Below are positions 46,781 to 56,700 of a stretch of DNA of 64,000 nt, in pieces (position 1 is the stretch's first letter; every line of letters begins with the position of its first letter). The DNA is from Chiridota heheva (Eukaryota; Echinodermata; Holothuroidea; Apodida; Chiridotidae). The position numbers were made by a program, and so were the translations under genes. The stretch is taken from NCBI GenBank assembly GCA_020152595.1, contig JAIGNY010004284.1, positions 152,501 through 216,500 of the forward strand, written 5' to 3'. Under the pieces are notes generated by a model. It was not told the origin of the DNA. It saw only the letters and a program-made list of their open reading frames with translations, and did not search any database.

Positions 46781-46854
46781 GTTAAAAAACTATGGAAGTG
46801 AATACAAGTGAGTGTGTGCTTGTATTTTCTATATATCAGTCTGGCAGCATGCCT

Positions 46855-47310
46855 ATTAATGGGAACATCAATCTTTCTATAAATAGGAACATTTTGTACA
46901 TGGAAGCCGCCATTTTGTAATATTTTCCATTATCCTTTGCTATCCTAACGTTAAAGCCCAATGTTACAAATTTTATTAAATTTGAAATACGTCTAGGAAA
47001 AATAACTTTGCTTGGGGAAACTTAAAACTCATGAAAATACTTTCATTACTGTCATGGCTACAACTTTTCTACTCCCATTTAATATGTTAACCACGCCGTT
47101 TTCGAAATATTAGAAATAATAGACAATAGAGCTAGGCTTTTTGACGCGAAGCAGCCATTTTGAAATTTCAAATGTTTTTCAGCACAATGATTTTAATATT
47201 TAAAGTACATGAATTAGAAACTGACATTTTATCGCAACATCTGAACAATATGGCTGCATTACTTCAATATTCTCGTGTGTTATAAATACTAATAGGCATG
47301 CTGCTGGACA
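46855..47310. repeat. Tandem duplication, copy 2
   Basis: Partner of 46245-46780, offset about 610 bases, with moderate divergence and small indels. Confidence 0.8.
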
Positions 47311-47329
47311 GTAGTATACAAAAGGGGAG

Positions 47330-47465
47330 TTCTGGCGCACTTTTGCGGTCGTTTTTGTTTCACCACTAATTGGGCTGGGGGTTCTGGCGCACTTCTGATT
47401 CTGGGCCACTTTTGCAATCGTTTTTTTTTTATCTCACTCGGTGGACTGGGGTTCTGATACACTTT
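47330..47465. repeat. Short tandem repeat
   Basis: 'gttctggcgcacttttgcggtcg' recurs about every 55-60 bases, two and a half units. Confidence 0.65.
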
Positions 47466-47499
47466 TTACCCACTACTATTGAAAATTTATGACAGAAAA

Positions 47500-47560
47500 T
47501 ATATATATATAGATTTTTTTAATAAATTAATATATATTTTTTATATATATTTTGTATTTG
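47500..47560. repeat. AT-rich microsatellite at the left edge of the virus-like block
   Basis: (TA)n and TTTATATATAT runs. The last gene of the block runs into it and so has an Ile/Tyr/Lys-rich artefactual end. Confidence 0.7.
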
Positions 47561-48919
47561 TAGTTTTTGTGTATAACTCTCAGAATTAAAGCGCCGATGA
47601 TAACAAACGATAATGCTATTTTTTCCATTTTAGCTTCTAGTGTATCATCCACCCCACCCGGTAGGCTGCCGATCCCCGGATCCGGTAGGCTGCTGACCCC
47701 CGGAACTGGATCCGGTAGGCTGCCGTATTCTACCCCCGAATCAAGAACTGGGGGTTCTGGAGCCGGTAGGCTGCCATATTCTACCCCCGAATCAAAAACT
47801 GGAGGTTCTGGGGCTGTGATAAAATTTATATTATGGTGCTTACCTATAGCAAGGTCTTTAGCAAGCATAATATTATTGTTGTGGCCATTTTGGGTATCTA
47901 TGCGCAAAAGCATATTGCTAGGAATTATGTACAAATCTTGACCCAGACTGAAATCTAAAGGAGTTGAGGTATAGGTCACGGTATCTTGATATAGTTGAAT
48001 AGAAGATGGGAGATATTTAGGAGCAGCCACTGCATCCTCAACATTATGAATAAATTCTTGCTGAGCATCCAGACCACCAAGAATTCGACTGTGAGTTTGT
48101 GCTTGAACACCTAAAACAGCCCACTCAAGAACACGAATGCTGCCGTTGATCTAGTTGTTACCAAGGTCTGTGAAACCATCACTAGTTGGTTTGATTATTC
48201 TTAAGTAACCAATTTCCATATTTGATGGTTGACTGATGTAGTCGACGGTCAGCATCACTGCCCGGTCCCCAAATGACATGATTTTCTTATCATAGTAATT
48301 GCTGCTGAGGTAGAAGTTTGCGCGGATGATACCTTTCTTCGCCATGTCGTTAGCCACATACTGGACGGGGTGATAAGTGGTTGAGTATTATTTCCAGGGT
48401 ATCCCTAGTCCCTGGTTTGGAACCCGTGGTGGGGTCCACTGGGTAACTGCAGGCAAAATCCCAAACTCTTCACACAGTTGTTTTAACGCCCCGTCACTGT
48501 ACGGGTTATTGTAAGGGTCAAAAAATATCTTCATTTGGTAGACGAACTTCAAGTCTTGTCAATATTCTTCGTATGGTGTAATACACATGAAAGCGATAAA
48601 CCTTGCGATCCGTACAGTGTGTGTAGTATTTATCTGCTCGGGAGAAACACCACATCCATCTGCGGCAATCCACAGGGCAAAGTTTAAGTGCGTTTGCCAA
48701 AACATCATAGGGTCGGCATGCCACCTTTCCACAGTGGCACCATCATGTACTCTGTGTATTCGGTAGTTTTTAAGAGGTTTTTAGACTTTTTCAAGAAGTA
48801 CTGATCTGATCCGCCTGGGTATATCCGCTGTTCTGTTAGATTACCCCCACCACAGTCTCAGCATCCTGCCAAAGAGGAGCCTCTGGCATATGTCCGGGGA
48901 TGTATTTAAATGCTACCAT
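47527..48919 (-). pseudogene. Virus-like element gene 10: large protein with repeated Pro-rich linker, disrupted
   Basis: One coding region of about 460 codons reads from ATG at 48919 in several pieces. Frames change near a C5 run at 48844-48848, near GGG at 48710-48712 and near an A6 run at 48520-48525. In-frame stops lie at 48390-48388 (TAA) and 48153-48151 (TAG), with sense reading on both sides. Visible blocks include KVYRFHVYYTIRRILTRLEV and TDLGNN. Near the end two copies of a 17-residue APEPPVxDSGVEYGSLP linker precede a hydrophobic segment (SFVIIGALIL). I recognise the general type from predicted proteins clustered in integrated virus-like elements of marine invertebrates. Function is unknown; a structural or membrane role is inference. 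Confidence 0.55.
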
Positions 48920-48967
48920 ATATACATATCATGACGCCTTCAATATGGAGGTGGATCTCGCTGAAGC

Positions 48968-49565
48968 TTAACTTGAGGCTCCACCCAGTGCTTTGGCAAT
49001 AGCCTGCTGCGCCTCCTGTCGCCCAATTTGTTTCCCATCTTCCAGAAGCTGTTTTTTCATCCTCACCCGTCTTTTTAGCAGCTCGGGCCTTCTCTTTTAA
49101 GACTTTGTAACGTTCAAATTCTGCAACGACCGTCTGAAATTCAGAAGCAGAAACGTCCTCATCTTCGACGGCTTTACTGACAAGGTCTATGATGCTGTTA
49201 AGCATAGAGGAAGCAATTGTTGCAATCTGACGATGCTTCGCAACTTTCGTATCCATCCGTGTTCTTAAATAACTACCAACATCACATACAGCAGCAACAA
49301 TTTCCATAGCAATCGCACTGGTGCAGCAACAATCGTAGCTAAAACACCTATTCCAGCTGCACCAAGTTTCATGGTTGGTAGTATAAGCACTGTGTATACT
49401 GCTTCAAACCCATGGGAGATCCATGTGTATTTGTGGCTTAGACGTTCTCGAGTAGAAATCTCAGCTTCAAGGTAATTTGTTAGTTGTGTCATATGTTGTA
49501 GGCGGAAATTGCTGGCTCCCTCCTCAGGCGGAGCTGATGGTAATGTTGGATAAATGCTGTCAACA
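48968..49565 (-). pseudogene. Virus-like element gene 9: membrane plus helical protein, disrupted
   Basis: About 200 codons. The N-terminal part has TLPSAPPEEG near 49530, then a polar helix and a Gly/Ala-rich hydrophobic segment (KLGAAGIGVLATIVAAPV). After a frame change near 49315 it continues VAKHRQIATIASSMLN and SEFQTVVAEFERYKVLKEK. A second frame change near 49070 leads to the natural TAA at 48970-48968. No ATG is seen at the expected start, where ATA precedes GCT. By pattern this is a glycine-zipper-type membrane segment followed by an alpha-helical tail. Function unknown. Confidence 0.5.
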
Positions 49566-49575
49566 ACCTTCGTAG

Positions 49576-50237
49576 CTATTTTAATAGTAATGTTACTTCA
49601 ATTGATAAATCATTATTATGTATAACTTGGTCATAGCCATCACGCACCTCTAAGGTGATGGTGTTCAACACATCTTCAGCAAGAGGGTGCATCATAGGGT
49701 GTGAATATGTTACGTGAGTAGTTTCCCCTACTTCTTCATTAACAGTCATTTTGCCAGTCTATTGCTAGAGCGCCCCTCAACAAAGTTTCAAGTGACATCT
49801 AATTCCAGAAGGGTGAATACATATAGAAAGATCCTTAAAATGGGAGGCACGTGATCACTCCTATATACACCTGCACCCACCCATTCATCCGTGAGATTCA
49901 TATCCAAGAAATATAGAAAGTTACTGCTGAATTTGACTTCGCAAGTAGCCGGTATGACTAATTTAATTTGTAAAGTGCTTTGTTCTAAGAACATACCTCC
50001 TATTTCTATCTCCTTATCAACTCTTTTCTTAAGTGTATTGAAAGTATGGAAGCCTGGTTCAATGGTTACTCGTTTAATTTGCTTATCCTTTAAATATTTA
50101 ATGTCTAAAAATCCACGCTCCTTCAGATTATACCAACCTTCGGTAAAGAACACATCTGTGATACCAACCTCTTTTACTTCAAGAGGGGTTTCTAGGTTTC
50201 TTGGTTTTCCGGTGACTAGATATGTGCTGTAATACAT
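49576..50237 (-). pseudogene. Virus-like element gene 8: paralogue of gene 7, disrupted near the C-terminus
   Basis: Starts MYYSTYLVTGKP at 50237. Intact for about 149 codons to a stop at 49790-49788, after which another frame continues the C-terminal domain (YSHPMMHPLAEDVLNTITLE) to a TAG at 49578-49576. It aligns with gene 7 through its length: GWYNL, the 'Glu-x-Gly-x-(H/Y)-(S/T)-F-N' turn, GVxRSDxVP and DVLNTITLEV. Alternating hydrophobic residues suggest beta structure. A capsid or other virion role is plausible inference from context only. Confidence 0.55.
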
Positions 50238-50240
50238 CGA

Positions 50241-50916
50241 TTATTTTAATAGCAATGTAACTTCAATGGGGAGATTGTGGTTATTGAAAGGTTTACCATT
50301 GTTTTGTACCTCTAAGGTGATAGTATTCAGCACATCATTCGCAAGTCGATGCATTCTTGGATGACTATATCGTATATGAGTCATTCGGCCTATATCAGTC
50401 TTATTCACAAGAAATTTACCAAGATTATCCGTGGGATGCCTATCAACAAGGTTATGCGAAACATCTAACTCCCGGAGGTGAATGCTTAAGGAAAGATCCA
50501 TCATAAGGGTAGGTACACGATCACTCCTATTAACACCTGGGTTCATTGCCCCATTTTCAATAGCAAGTTCGAACCCCAATAGCTCTAAGAGATTTTCACT
50601 TATAATAAGCGCAACCCCATCTGGCACAGTTATACGGATCAGTGCAGTAGCCGGCTCTAAATCAACACATCCCGCATCATTTTGGATTATCACTTTATCT
50701 AATCTTCTTTTAATCATATTGAAACTATACAGGCCTGCCTCAACATTTATTGTCTTAATCTGTTCACTAACAAATGAAAAAACACTCATCTCCCCATCCT
50801 TATCAAGGTTATACCAACCACTGGTAAAACACATCATAGGTTCCTACTTCGCTTACCTGGAGCGGAAATTGTAGGTTGGCGGGTTCACCGATGACGATAT
50901 GCGTGCTGTAATACAT
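50241..50916 (-). pseudogene. Virus-like element gene 7: beta-rich protein, one frameshift
   Basis: Starts MYYSTHIVIGEP at the ATG at 50916 and shifts frame near 50830. It then runs open to 50241, with GWYNLDKDGEM, VEAGLYSFNMIKRRLDK, NPGVNRSDRVP and a C-terminal DVLNTITLEVQNNGK. About 225 residues. Its stop is only 3 bases from the start of its paralogue, gene 8. Same strand and tight spacing suggest co-expression. Confidence 0.6.
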
Positions 50917-50943
50917 CGTAGTATTAAATATCATATGATATAT

Positions 50944-52136
50944 TCAATTTGACCGCCTGGATACCCATGCGATAGGTGCACCACCCACCGCAAGCACAAG
51001 TGCCCACAAGTGACTCCCTACCTTTGTGAATATGTCACCAATTATAATGAAAAGCAAAGAAAGGGCACCACCAATGATGCCCGGTAGAGCTGCACCGAGC
51101 CATTTACCAAAACGTTTCGTCACCCAACCCAGTGCTTTGACAACATTATCTGGCGGCGGCGTCGGCTGTGGTGTTGGTACGGGAACTCCTCCCAGCCCAA
51201 TTGCCAGTATGATAGTGGATATTATAAACCCTAATGCAGTCAGAATGGAAGCAATCGTCACACCCTGCTCTCGAAACAAATTAACCAATTTTTCTCGCAA
51301 AGAAAGGTCGCTATATACAAGCTCACGCGCAAGGTCACGTATTTTCTGTACCTGAGACTTCAGATCTCCACGAAGTGTGTCTATGCTAGTCTATAAAGCG
51401 TCCCTCCTTTCATCCAGCCGTTCAATCTTTCTGTGTGTAATTATCTTTTTGTCTGTATCGTTTATTGCTTCGAAGAAGTCTCTTGCCTCTTCGAGTTGTT
51501 GGTCAGTTTTCACACGCTTGCTTTCTTGAGCTGATAATGTTCCTCGTATAGTTCTAAGCTGCTTGTCGAGTCCCATGAGCTCCCGTAGGGGTAATGGGAG
51601 AGCATCAGTCTGAACAGCTGCATCTGTTTTCCCTATTTTTACTTCGATATCATCCAACAGTGCAGTTACATCTGGATCTGTGCCATCTAGGACCTTAGCC
51701 GCCGCATTCTCTATTTCCGTAGCAGCCTTTTGTCTATCGTCAAATAATTCCCTGATTGCCACCACCCCTCCTCTTTGTGACTTGATTGATGGTAAAGAGA
51801 TCCATCCACCAGACCGAATGTTGTTGAGGCGGATCTTACTACTCCTGTGTGTTAGATACAAATTATGCTCTGAATCCAACTTAAATAGGTCATACTTTGG
51901 AGTACCAGCAATTTTCATATCAGCGTAAAATTTGTCTACGTACTGAATCTTGTCAACTTCACGTTGTTGTTCTGCAATAGACAGATCAAGCCAATCAACG
52001 CTAGTTTCAGCCGCAGTGGGTACATCGGGAAGGAAATCATCGGCTACGTCAAAACCATACAAGTACGGGTCATCACCCAGGTCATCAGCTGATCATCCCT
52101 TGGACCAAAATCAATCATTGGTATATCCTCCTCCAT
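50944..52136 (-). pseudogene. Virus-like element gene 6: coiled-coil protein with C-terminal membrane segments, disrupted
   Basis: About 395 codons. ATG at 52136 begins MEEDIPMIDFGP; a frame change near 52080-52100 joins the long frame starting at 52062. That frame encodes a globular part (YDLFKLDSEHNLYLTHRSSK, GGWISLPS) and a coiled coil rich in Glu/Lys/Arg. An in-frame TAG (51393-51391) interrupts the coiled coil; the same frame resumes into LREKLVNLFREQGVTIASIL, a hydrophobic segment, a Pro-rich linker (PVPTPQPTPPP) and a second hydrophobic region (LPGIIGGALSLLFII). Because the frame is the same on both sides of the TAG, I read one gene rather than two. Function unknown; the layout suits a virion membrane or spike-anchor protein. 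Confidence 0.55.
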
Positions 52137-52161
52137 TGTTATTATATCACAAATTTTAACT

Positions 52162-52596
52162 TCATTTTAGCAAGAAATAAGCAGATCCCATTCCAATCGT
52201 AGCAATTGTAATAAAAGCCAAGTCTCGGTTGTGTTGTTGAGGGGATGGTAAATAGAAGTTTTCTGGGCAAGGCTCCGAATCTAGTCGAATAGAGTCTGCA
52301 CCATAAACGTGGTTGTAAAATCTCATTGCGTCATCTACATTTCTAAAGGTCTGTACCTTCACAGCACGTCTTTCTGCCATAAGTCTTTGATTCATCCCAC
52401 CTGCCTACCCAGCTTCTCTTGCCTATCACAAGCCCATTCAACTGGGCTGCAGTTTTTCCATGGCTTTATCATGACGCGTACGTTCTTCCTGTGCAGCAGG
52501 GTCCTTGGCAAGCTAACTAAATACAAAGTTTGAAGCTGAAAATGCTAGGGCGTTTACTAAAGCACCACCAAAAAGCAAGGCAATTGTAGCCATCAT
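52162..52596 (-). pseudogene. Virus-like element gene 5: small membrane protein, disrupted
   Basis: ATG at 52596 starts a hydrophobic segment (IALLFGGALVNALAFSAS). An in-frame stop follows near 52516 and a frame change near 52390-52460, after which the C-terminal part reads VKVQTFRNVDDAMRFYNHVY and ends in a second hydrophobic stretch (LAFITIATIGMGSAYFLL). About 145 codons in all. The TFRxVDDAMR block is one I recognise from unnamed proteins of similar gene clusters. Two membrane segments flanking a soluble middle. Confidence 0.55.
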
Positions 52597-52607
52597 CTGT
52601 CATATAT

Positions 52608-52832
52608 TTAATTAGGTGGTGTAGTAACGATTTTATAAGGAATGATACATTGGGAAACTAGCCACTCACGAGTCATAGTAGCTGCTGTAAAGTCCAATGT
52701 AAGGAGTACTACATCGCGTGGTTTCATCCCTAATAAGGGTGGTGGCTTTAAGCTTTTCATAACAGCACTTCATAGGACTGCATAGCCCGTGGCTAATAAA
52801 GCTATTGTTCCGCCCTGGTACAAGGAATTCAT
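52608..52832 (-). pseudogene. Virus-like element gene 4: very small membrane protein with one stop
   Basis: ATG at 52832 reads MNSLYQGGTIALLATGYAVL, then TGA (52772-52770), then the same frame continues MKSLKPPPLLGMKP and DVVLLTLDF to TAA at 52610-52608. Seventy-five codons, 11 bases before gene 5. One or two hydrophobic segments. Function unknown. Confidence 0.5.
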
Positions 52833-52896
52833 AACTTGGTTTGGCTGTGTAATTGTTTAGTATATATAACCATCTGCAGTTATGTACATTTGGTTT

Positions 52897-53199
52897 TCAG
52901 GCATAGGAGGTCTGGGGACTAGGTGTATGACGATTTTGAGCTAAAACGACAGCAGCAGAAGCACCTACGACAGTAGAAGCTAGTACACCCCAACAAATAT
53001 CACAAGAAGTCCTAGGTGGATCTGTCTCTGCAGCCGCTTGTTCTACCCGCTGGGGTTTCTTTATCTTCCGAAGTTCCCCTTCAAAGCGCTCAGTCTCCGT
53101 CGAATGCGGGACATCCATCGTTATTCGTGCCTTGCGTATCTCCGCAGTACGTTTCTTGGCTTCCACCCTCTTGGATTTTTTCAACCTCTGTATCTCCAT
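52897..53199 (-). CDS. Virus-like element gene 3: basic helical protein with C-terminal anchor
   Basis: One hundred codons from ATG at 53199 with no break. A Lys/Arg/Glu-rich N-terminal half is followed by one hydrophobic segment (GVLASTVVGASAAVVLA) near residues 72-88. Its start overlaps the end of the gene 2 frame by about 110 bases, which suggests gene 2 has lost its own stop. No family recognised. Confidence 0.45.
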   Translation of the reverse strand: MEIQRLKKSKRVEAKKRTAEIRKARITMDVPHSTETERFEGELRKIKKPQRVEQAAAETDPPRTSCDICWGVLASTVVGASAAVVLAQNRHTPSPQTSYA

Positions 53200-53500
53200 T
53201 TTTTATATCTTTTGTTTTTGAATATTCAATATGACGTCCAGTTGTAAGAAGCATGCTTACTGGTGCAATCCAGAACCTCCATTTAGGAAATAGACTGCAA
53301 CTAATACTTCTTAATACAGTGTTTGTAAAGGGATTTTCTCCAAGGTTTGTAGCAAGGGCCTGCTCACTGTCAATGTTGAATATACTGGCTGCTGCACGTG
53401 CATATAAATTTATTGCTGTTTTCCCCAAGCTGTTAGTCATTTTATCACCAAGATGGGCCTCATATACAGCATGCAATCGTTCCACATCTGCACCCGACAT
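53090..53500 (-). CDS. Virus-like element gene 2: small helical membrane protein
   Basis: Starts MSGADVERLHAVYEAHLGDK at 53500, then SLGKTAINLYARAAASIF and a hydrophobic WRFWIAPVSMLLTTG near residue 75-90. The conserved-looking part ends about residue 95; the remaining 40 residues overlap gene 3 in another frame and are probably read-through after a lost stop. I know similar short proteins only as unnamed members of virus-like clusters. Confidence 0.5.
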   Translation of the reverse strand: MSGADVERLHAVYEAHLGDKMTNSLGKTAINLYARAAASIFNIDSEQALATNLGENPFTNTVLRSISCSLFPKWRFWIAPVSMLLTTGRHIEYSKTKDIKNGDTEVEKIQEGGSQETYCGDTQGTNNDGCPAFDGD

Positions 53501-53748
53501 TTCTTAAAGCTGTTGAGATGAAAATGCTTCCCTAAATAGACCATGGACATGCCTCCATGAATAACGACAGCTAGCTGCTTGCGGTGGTCATCTTGTGATG
53601 GCTCTTGCGATGGCTCACCTAGTGTTTCTATAAGACTATCGATATCCATTATGACTCTACGAACACGCAATATAATGGGATAAATATACCACAGATGTAG
53701 TGCGAGTATGAATATTAATAATGCTGTGTTCAACATGATGCTGGACAT
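53437..53748 (-). CDS. Virus-like element gene 1: small N-terminally anchored protein
   Basis: Starts at 53748 with a hydrophobic segment (LNTALLIFILALHLWYIYPI) and a short polar tail. The end overlaps gene 2 by 64 bases, so its last residues may be artefactual. Its start codon lies only about ten bases from the edge of the satellite array. Confidence 0.45.
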   Translation of the reverse strand: MSSIMLNTALLIFILALHLWYIYPIILRVRRVIMDIDSLIETLGEPSQEPSQDDHRKQLAVVIHGGMSMVYLGKHFHLNSFKKCRVQMWNDCMLYMRPILVIK

Positions 53749-53754
53749 TACTTA

Positions 53755-56700
53755 ACTATTATTAAGCACTAATCAACTATTACTGAGCATTACTGAACTA
53801 TTACTGAGCATTACTGGACTATTACTAAATATTACTGAACTATTACTAAGCATTACTGAACTATTACTGAGCATTACTGAACTATTACTAAGCATTACTG
53901 AACTATTACTAAGCATTACTTAACTATTACTATGTATTGTTGAACTATTACTAAGCATTACTAAACTATTACTAAGCATTATTGAACTATTACTGAGCAT
54001 TACTGAAGAATTAAGAAGCATTACTGAACTATTACAGAGCATTACTGAACTATTAATATGCATTACTGAACTATTACTAAGCATTACTGAACTATTACTA
54101 AGCATTACTGAACTAATACTAAGCATTACTGAACTATTACTGAGCATTACTGAACTAATACTAAGCATTACTGAACTATTACTAAGCATTACTGAGCATT
54201 ACTAAACTATTACTAAGCATTACTGAACTATTACTAAGCATTACTGAACTATTACTGAGCATTAATGAACTAATACTTAGCATTACTGAACTATTACTAA
54301 GCATTATTGAACTATTTCTAGCATTACTGAACTATTACTAAGCATTACTTAACTATTACTAAGCATTACTTAATTATTACTATGTATTGCTTAACTATTA
54401 CTAAGCATTAATGAACTATTATTACATTACTGAGCATTACTGAACTATTACTGAGCATTACTGAACTAATATTAGCATTACTGAAGTATTACTAAGCATT
54501 ACTGAACTATTACTAAGCATTACTAAACTATTTCTAAGCATTACTGAACTATTACTGAGCATTATTGAACTATTACTAAGCATTACTGAACTATTACTAT
54601 GTATTGCTTAACTATTACTACATTAATGAAGTATTACTGAGCATTACTGAGCATTACTGAACAATTACTAAGCATTACTGAACTATTACTACGCATAACT
54701 GACCTATTACGAAGCATTATTGAACTATTTCTAAGCATTACTGGACTATTACTGAGCATTACTGAACTATTACTAAGCGTTACTGAACTATTAATAGCAT
54801 TACTTAACTATTACTATGTAATGTTTAACTATTACTAAGCATTACTGAACTATTACTAAGCCTTACTGAACTATTACTAAGCATTACTGAACTATTACTA
54901 AGCATTACTGAACTATTACTGAGCATTACTGAACTATTACTAAGCATTACTGAACTATTACTAAACATTACTGAACTATTACTAAGCATTACTGAACTAT
55001 TACTGAGCATTTCTGAACTATTACTAAGCATTACTGAACTATTACTAAGCATTACTTAACTATTACTATGTATTGTTGAACTATTACTAAGCATTACTAA
55101 ACTATTACTAAGCATTATTGAACTATTACTGAGCATTACTGAAGAATTAAGAAGCATTACTGAACTATTACAGAGCATTACTGAACTATTAACATGCATT
55201 ACTGAACTATTACTAAGCATTACTGAACTATTACTAGCATTACTGAACTAATACTAAGCATTATTGAACTATTACTTAGCATTACTGAACTAATACTAAG
55301 CATTACTGAACTATTACTAAGCATTACTGAGCATTACTAAACTATTACTAAGCATTACTGAACTATTACTAAGCATTACTGAACTATTACTGAGCATTAA
55401 TGAATTAATACTTAGCATTACTGAACTATTACTAAGCATTATTGAACTATTTCTAAGCATTACTGAACTATTACTAAGCATTACTGAACTAATACTAAGC
55501 ATTACTGAACTATTACTAAGCATTACTGAACTAATACTAAGCATTACTGAACTATTACTGAGCATTACTGAACTAATACTAAGCATTACTGAACTATTAC
55601 TAGCATTACTGAGCATTACTAAACTATTACTAAGCATTACTGAACTATTACTAAGCATTACTTAACTATTACTAAGCATTACTTAACTATTACTATGTAT
55701 TGCTTAACTATTACTAAGCATTAATGAACTATTATTAGGCATTACTGAGCATTACTGAACTATTACTGAGCATTACTGAACTATTACTAAGCATTACTGA
55801 ACTATTAATATGCATTACTGAACTATTACTAGCATTACTGAACTATTACTAAGCATTAATGAACTAATACTAAGCATTACTGAACTATTACTGAGCATTA
55901 CTGAACTAATACTAAGCATTACTGAACTATTACTGAGCATTATTGAACTAATACTAAGCATTACTGAACTATTACTAGCATTACTGAGCATTACTAAACT
56001 ATTACTACATTACTGAACTATTACTAAGCATTACTTAACTATTACTAAGCATTACTTAACTATTACTATGTATTGCTTAACTATTACTAAGCATTAATGA
56101 ACTATTATTAGCATTACATAACTATTACTATGTATTGCTTAACTATTACTAAGCATTAATGAACTATTACTACATCACTGAACTATTACTGAGCATTAAT
56201 GAACTAATACTAAGCATTACTGAACTATTACTAAGCATTATTGAACTATTTCTAAGCATTACTGAACTATTACTAAGCATTACTTAACTATTACTAAGCA
56301 TTACTGAACTATTACTGAGCATTACTAAACTATTACTAGGCAATACTGAACTATTACTAAGCATTACTGAACTATTACTACATTACTGAACTATTACTGA
56401 GCATTACTGAACTATTACTAAGCATTACTGAACTACTACTAAGCATTACTGAACTATTACTAAGCATTACTGAACTATTACTAGCACAGCTGAACTATCA
56501 TTAAGCATTACTGAACTATTACTGAGCATTACTGAACTATTACTAAGCATTACTGAACTATTACTATGTATTGCTTAACTATTACTAAGCATTAATGAAC
56601 TATTACTGAGCATTACTGAGCATTACTGAACTATTACTAAGCATTACTGAACTATTACTACGCATTACTGACCTATTACGAAGCATTACTGAACTATTAC

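Larger units (their letters stand above)
47527..53748 (-). mobile_element. Compact virus-like (Polinton/adintovirus-like?) gene block, 6.2 kb, partial
   Basis: Ten consecutive minus-strand coding regions without introns, spaced 3-64 bases apart or overlapping, in a genome whose other genes have long introns. At least seven are membrane-anchored, two are tandem paralogues and one has a long coiled coil. Density, single orientation and protein types match the virion-gene segment of an integrated large DNA element. I find no DNA polymerase, integrase, protease, ATPase or certain major capsid gene, so the class is not proven. The left edge dissolves into AT repeats and the right edge is the satellite; no terminal inverted repeat is seen. 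Confidence 0.6.

Noticed and set aside
50482..51355. Plus-strand frames opposite the virus-like genes
   Set aside because: They are shadows of the minus-strand genes, whose products carry the conserved blocks.
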